Of a DNA stretch of 64,000 bases, positions 63,549-64,000 are shown in pieces (the first letter of the stretch is position 1; each line of letters begins with the position of its first letter). The stretch spans positions 1,116,001-1,180,000 of the forward strand of contig CAXXYD010000001.1 of assembly GCA_963675565.2 (NCBI GenBank). The letters run 5' to 3'. Origin of the DNA: JARRKU01 sp963675565 (lineage in GTDB: Bacteria > Desulfobacterota > Desulfobacteria > Desulfobacterales > Desulfosarcinaceae). Both the position numbers and the translations under genes were made by a program. Below the pieces are notes generated by a model. It ran no database searches, was not told where the DNA came from, and saw only the letters and a program-made list of their open reading frames with translations.

Positions 63549-64000
63549 ATGCTGAAATCAATACGGGAAAAAATATATTACAAAATCAGGCATGATATCA
63601 TGACCGGAAAGTTATCTCCTGGGGAACGTTTAGTTGAAATGAAACTTACTGAGGAATTGCAGGCGAGCCGGGGTCTGATCCGAGAGGCACTGCTCCAGTT
63701 GGTAGGTGAAGGTTTTCTGACTTCGCAAAAAAACAGGGGAATCAGCGTTACCAAATTAACATTGAAGCAGATTGATGAGATATTTTCCTTACGTTGTCTA
63801 TTGGAAGGTTATGCCGTTCGTCTAACAGCTGAAAGCCTACAGAAAAAAGGGCTCGCCCAATTAAAAACCATGCACAGAGCCTTAGAAAAAGCAACAAAAA
63901 ATGGATCTTTAACTGACTGGACAGATATCAATATCGCTTTCCATGAGTTTTTTATCGAAAATTCTTCCAACAACCACCTTATTCAATTGCTCAATGGCTT
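63549..64000 (+). CDS. GntR-family (FadR/FCD) regulator, paralogue of 41311-41967 (3' end outside window)
   Basis: About 150 codons from ATG 63549 to the right edge. The sequence follows the first GntR protein closely (SLREKIYNKIRRDI against SIREKIYYKIRHDI; SRGLIREALLQLV identical), with the winged helix complete and the FCD domain cut. The GGGGTAA before the ATG is a weak ribosome site. A second, similar regulator at the far side of the duplicated zone suggests that another related operon begins beyond the window. Confidence 0.88.
   Translation, partial: MLKSIREKIYYKIRHDIMTGKLSPGERLVEMKLTEELQASRGLIREALLQLVGEGFLTSQKNRGISVTKLTLKQIDEIFSLRCLLEGYAVRLTAESLQKKGLAQLKTMHRALEKATKNGSLTDWTDINIAFHEFFIENSSNNHLIQLLNG

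Overview
The window most likely comes from an anaerobic, probably sulfate-reducing, member of the Desulfobacterota (Desulfobacteraceae-like). This is an inference from gene content: several cytoplasmic DMSO-reductase-family molybdoenzymes with ferredoxin-type subunits, ETF plus ETF:quinone oxidoreductase, HdrD-like iron-sulfur proteins, TRAP transporters of two classes, beta-oxidation enzymes and many decayed insertion sequences. No rRNA, tRNA or CRISPR array was seen.

Left part (1-22 kb). A minus-strand operon (about 8.75 kb down to the left edge) joins three beta-oxidation enzymes (3-hydroxyacyl-CoA dehydrogenase, enoyl-CoA hydratase, thiolase) to a NarI-like membrane ferredoxin, a molybdopterin oxidoreductase, its Fe-S subunit and an exported flavoprotein cut by the window edge. 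A promoter with an overlapping operator-like dyad precedes it. Diverging from it is a plus-strand cluster DUF1302 / DUF1329 / Ycf48-like / RND-MMPL transporter plus a long acyl-CoA dehydrogenase, which suggests handling of hydrophobic substrates at the envelope. An MFS efflux pump, a broken dihydroorotase-like gene and a TRAP (DctP) binding protein follow.

Middle (22-41 kb). Two molybdoenzyme operons share a conserved promoter element that also overlaps the start of a divergent LysR regulator. The second operon encodes an enzyme of the pyrogallol:phloroglucinol transhydroxylase family: the alpha subunit has no N-terminal Fe-S cluster and has the Asp-Ser pair, and the beta subunit has a C-terminal Ig-like domain. 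Further right comes a minus-strand unit of two FAD-binding (PCMH/GlcD-type) oxidoreductases, an HdrD/GlcF-like Fe-S protein, EtfA, EtfB, ETF-QO and a CoA-acylating aldehyde dehydrogenase. These could form an electron path from substrate to ETF to quinone.

Right part (41-64 kb). This is a repetitive accessory zone. The FAD / Fe-S / FAD module (4,470 bp) recurs as an apparently perfect copy. In the second copy it runs into another transhydroxylase-like operon, whose alpha gene carries a one-base frameshift, and then a TAXI-type TRAP transporter. The fused TRAP permease is also duplicated almost perfectly, while its binding proteins are diverged in the middle and identical at the ends. Fragments of IS5, IS1182, IS1595, IS66 and IS481-type elements, a RhuM pseudogene and a possible group II intron scrap lie between these blocks. 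Two paralogous GntR regulators (41.3 kb, and 63.5 kb running off the right edge) bracket the zone.

Taken together, I read the 22-60 kb region as a catabolic island for polyhydroxylated or phenolic aromatic compounds: TRAP uptake, molybdenum-dependent hydroxyl-group chemistry, flavoprotein/HdrD oxidation and ETF re-oxidation, under LysR and GntR control. Substrates are not determinable from sequence alone.
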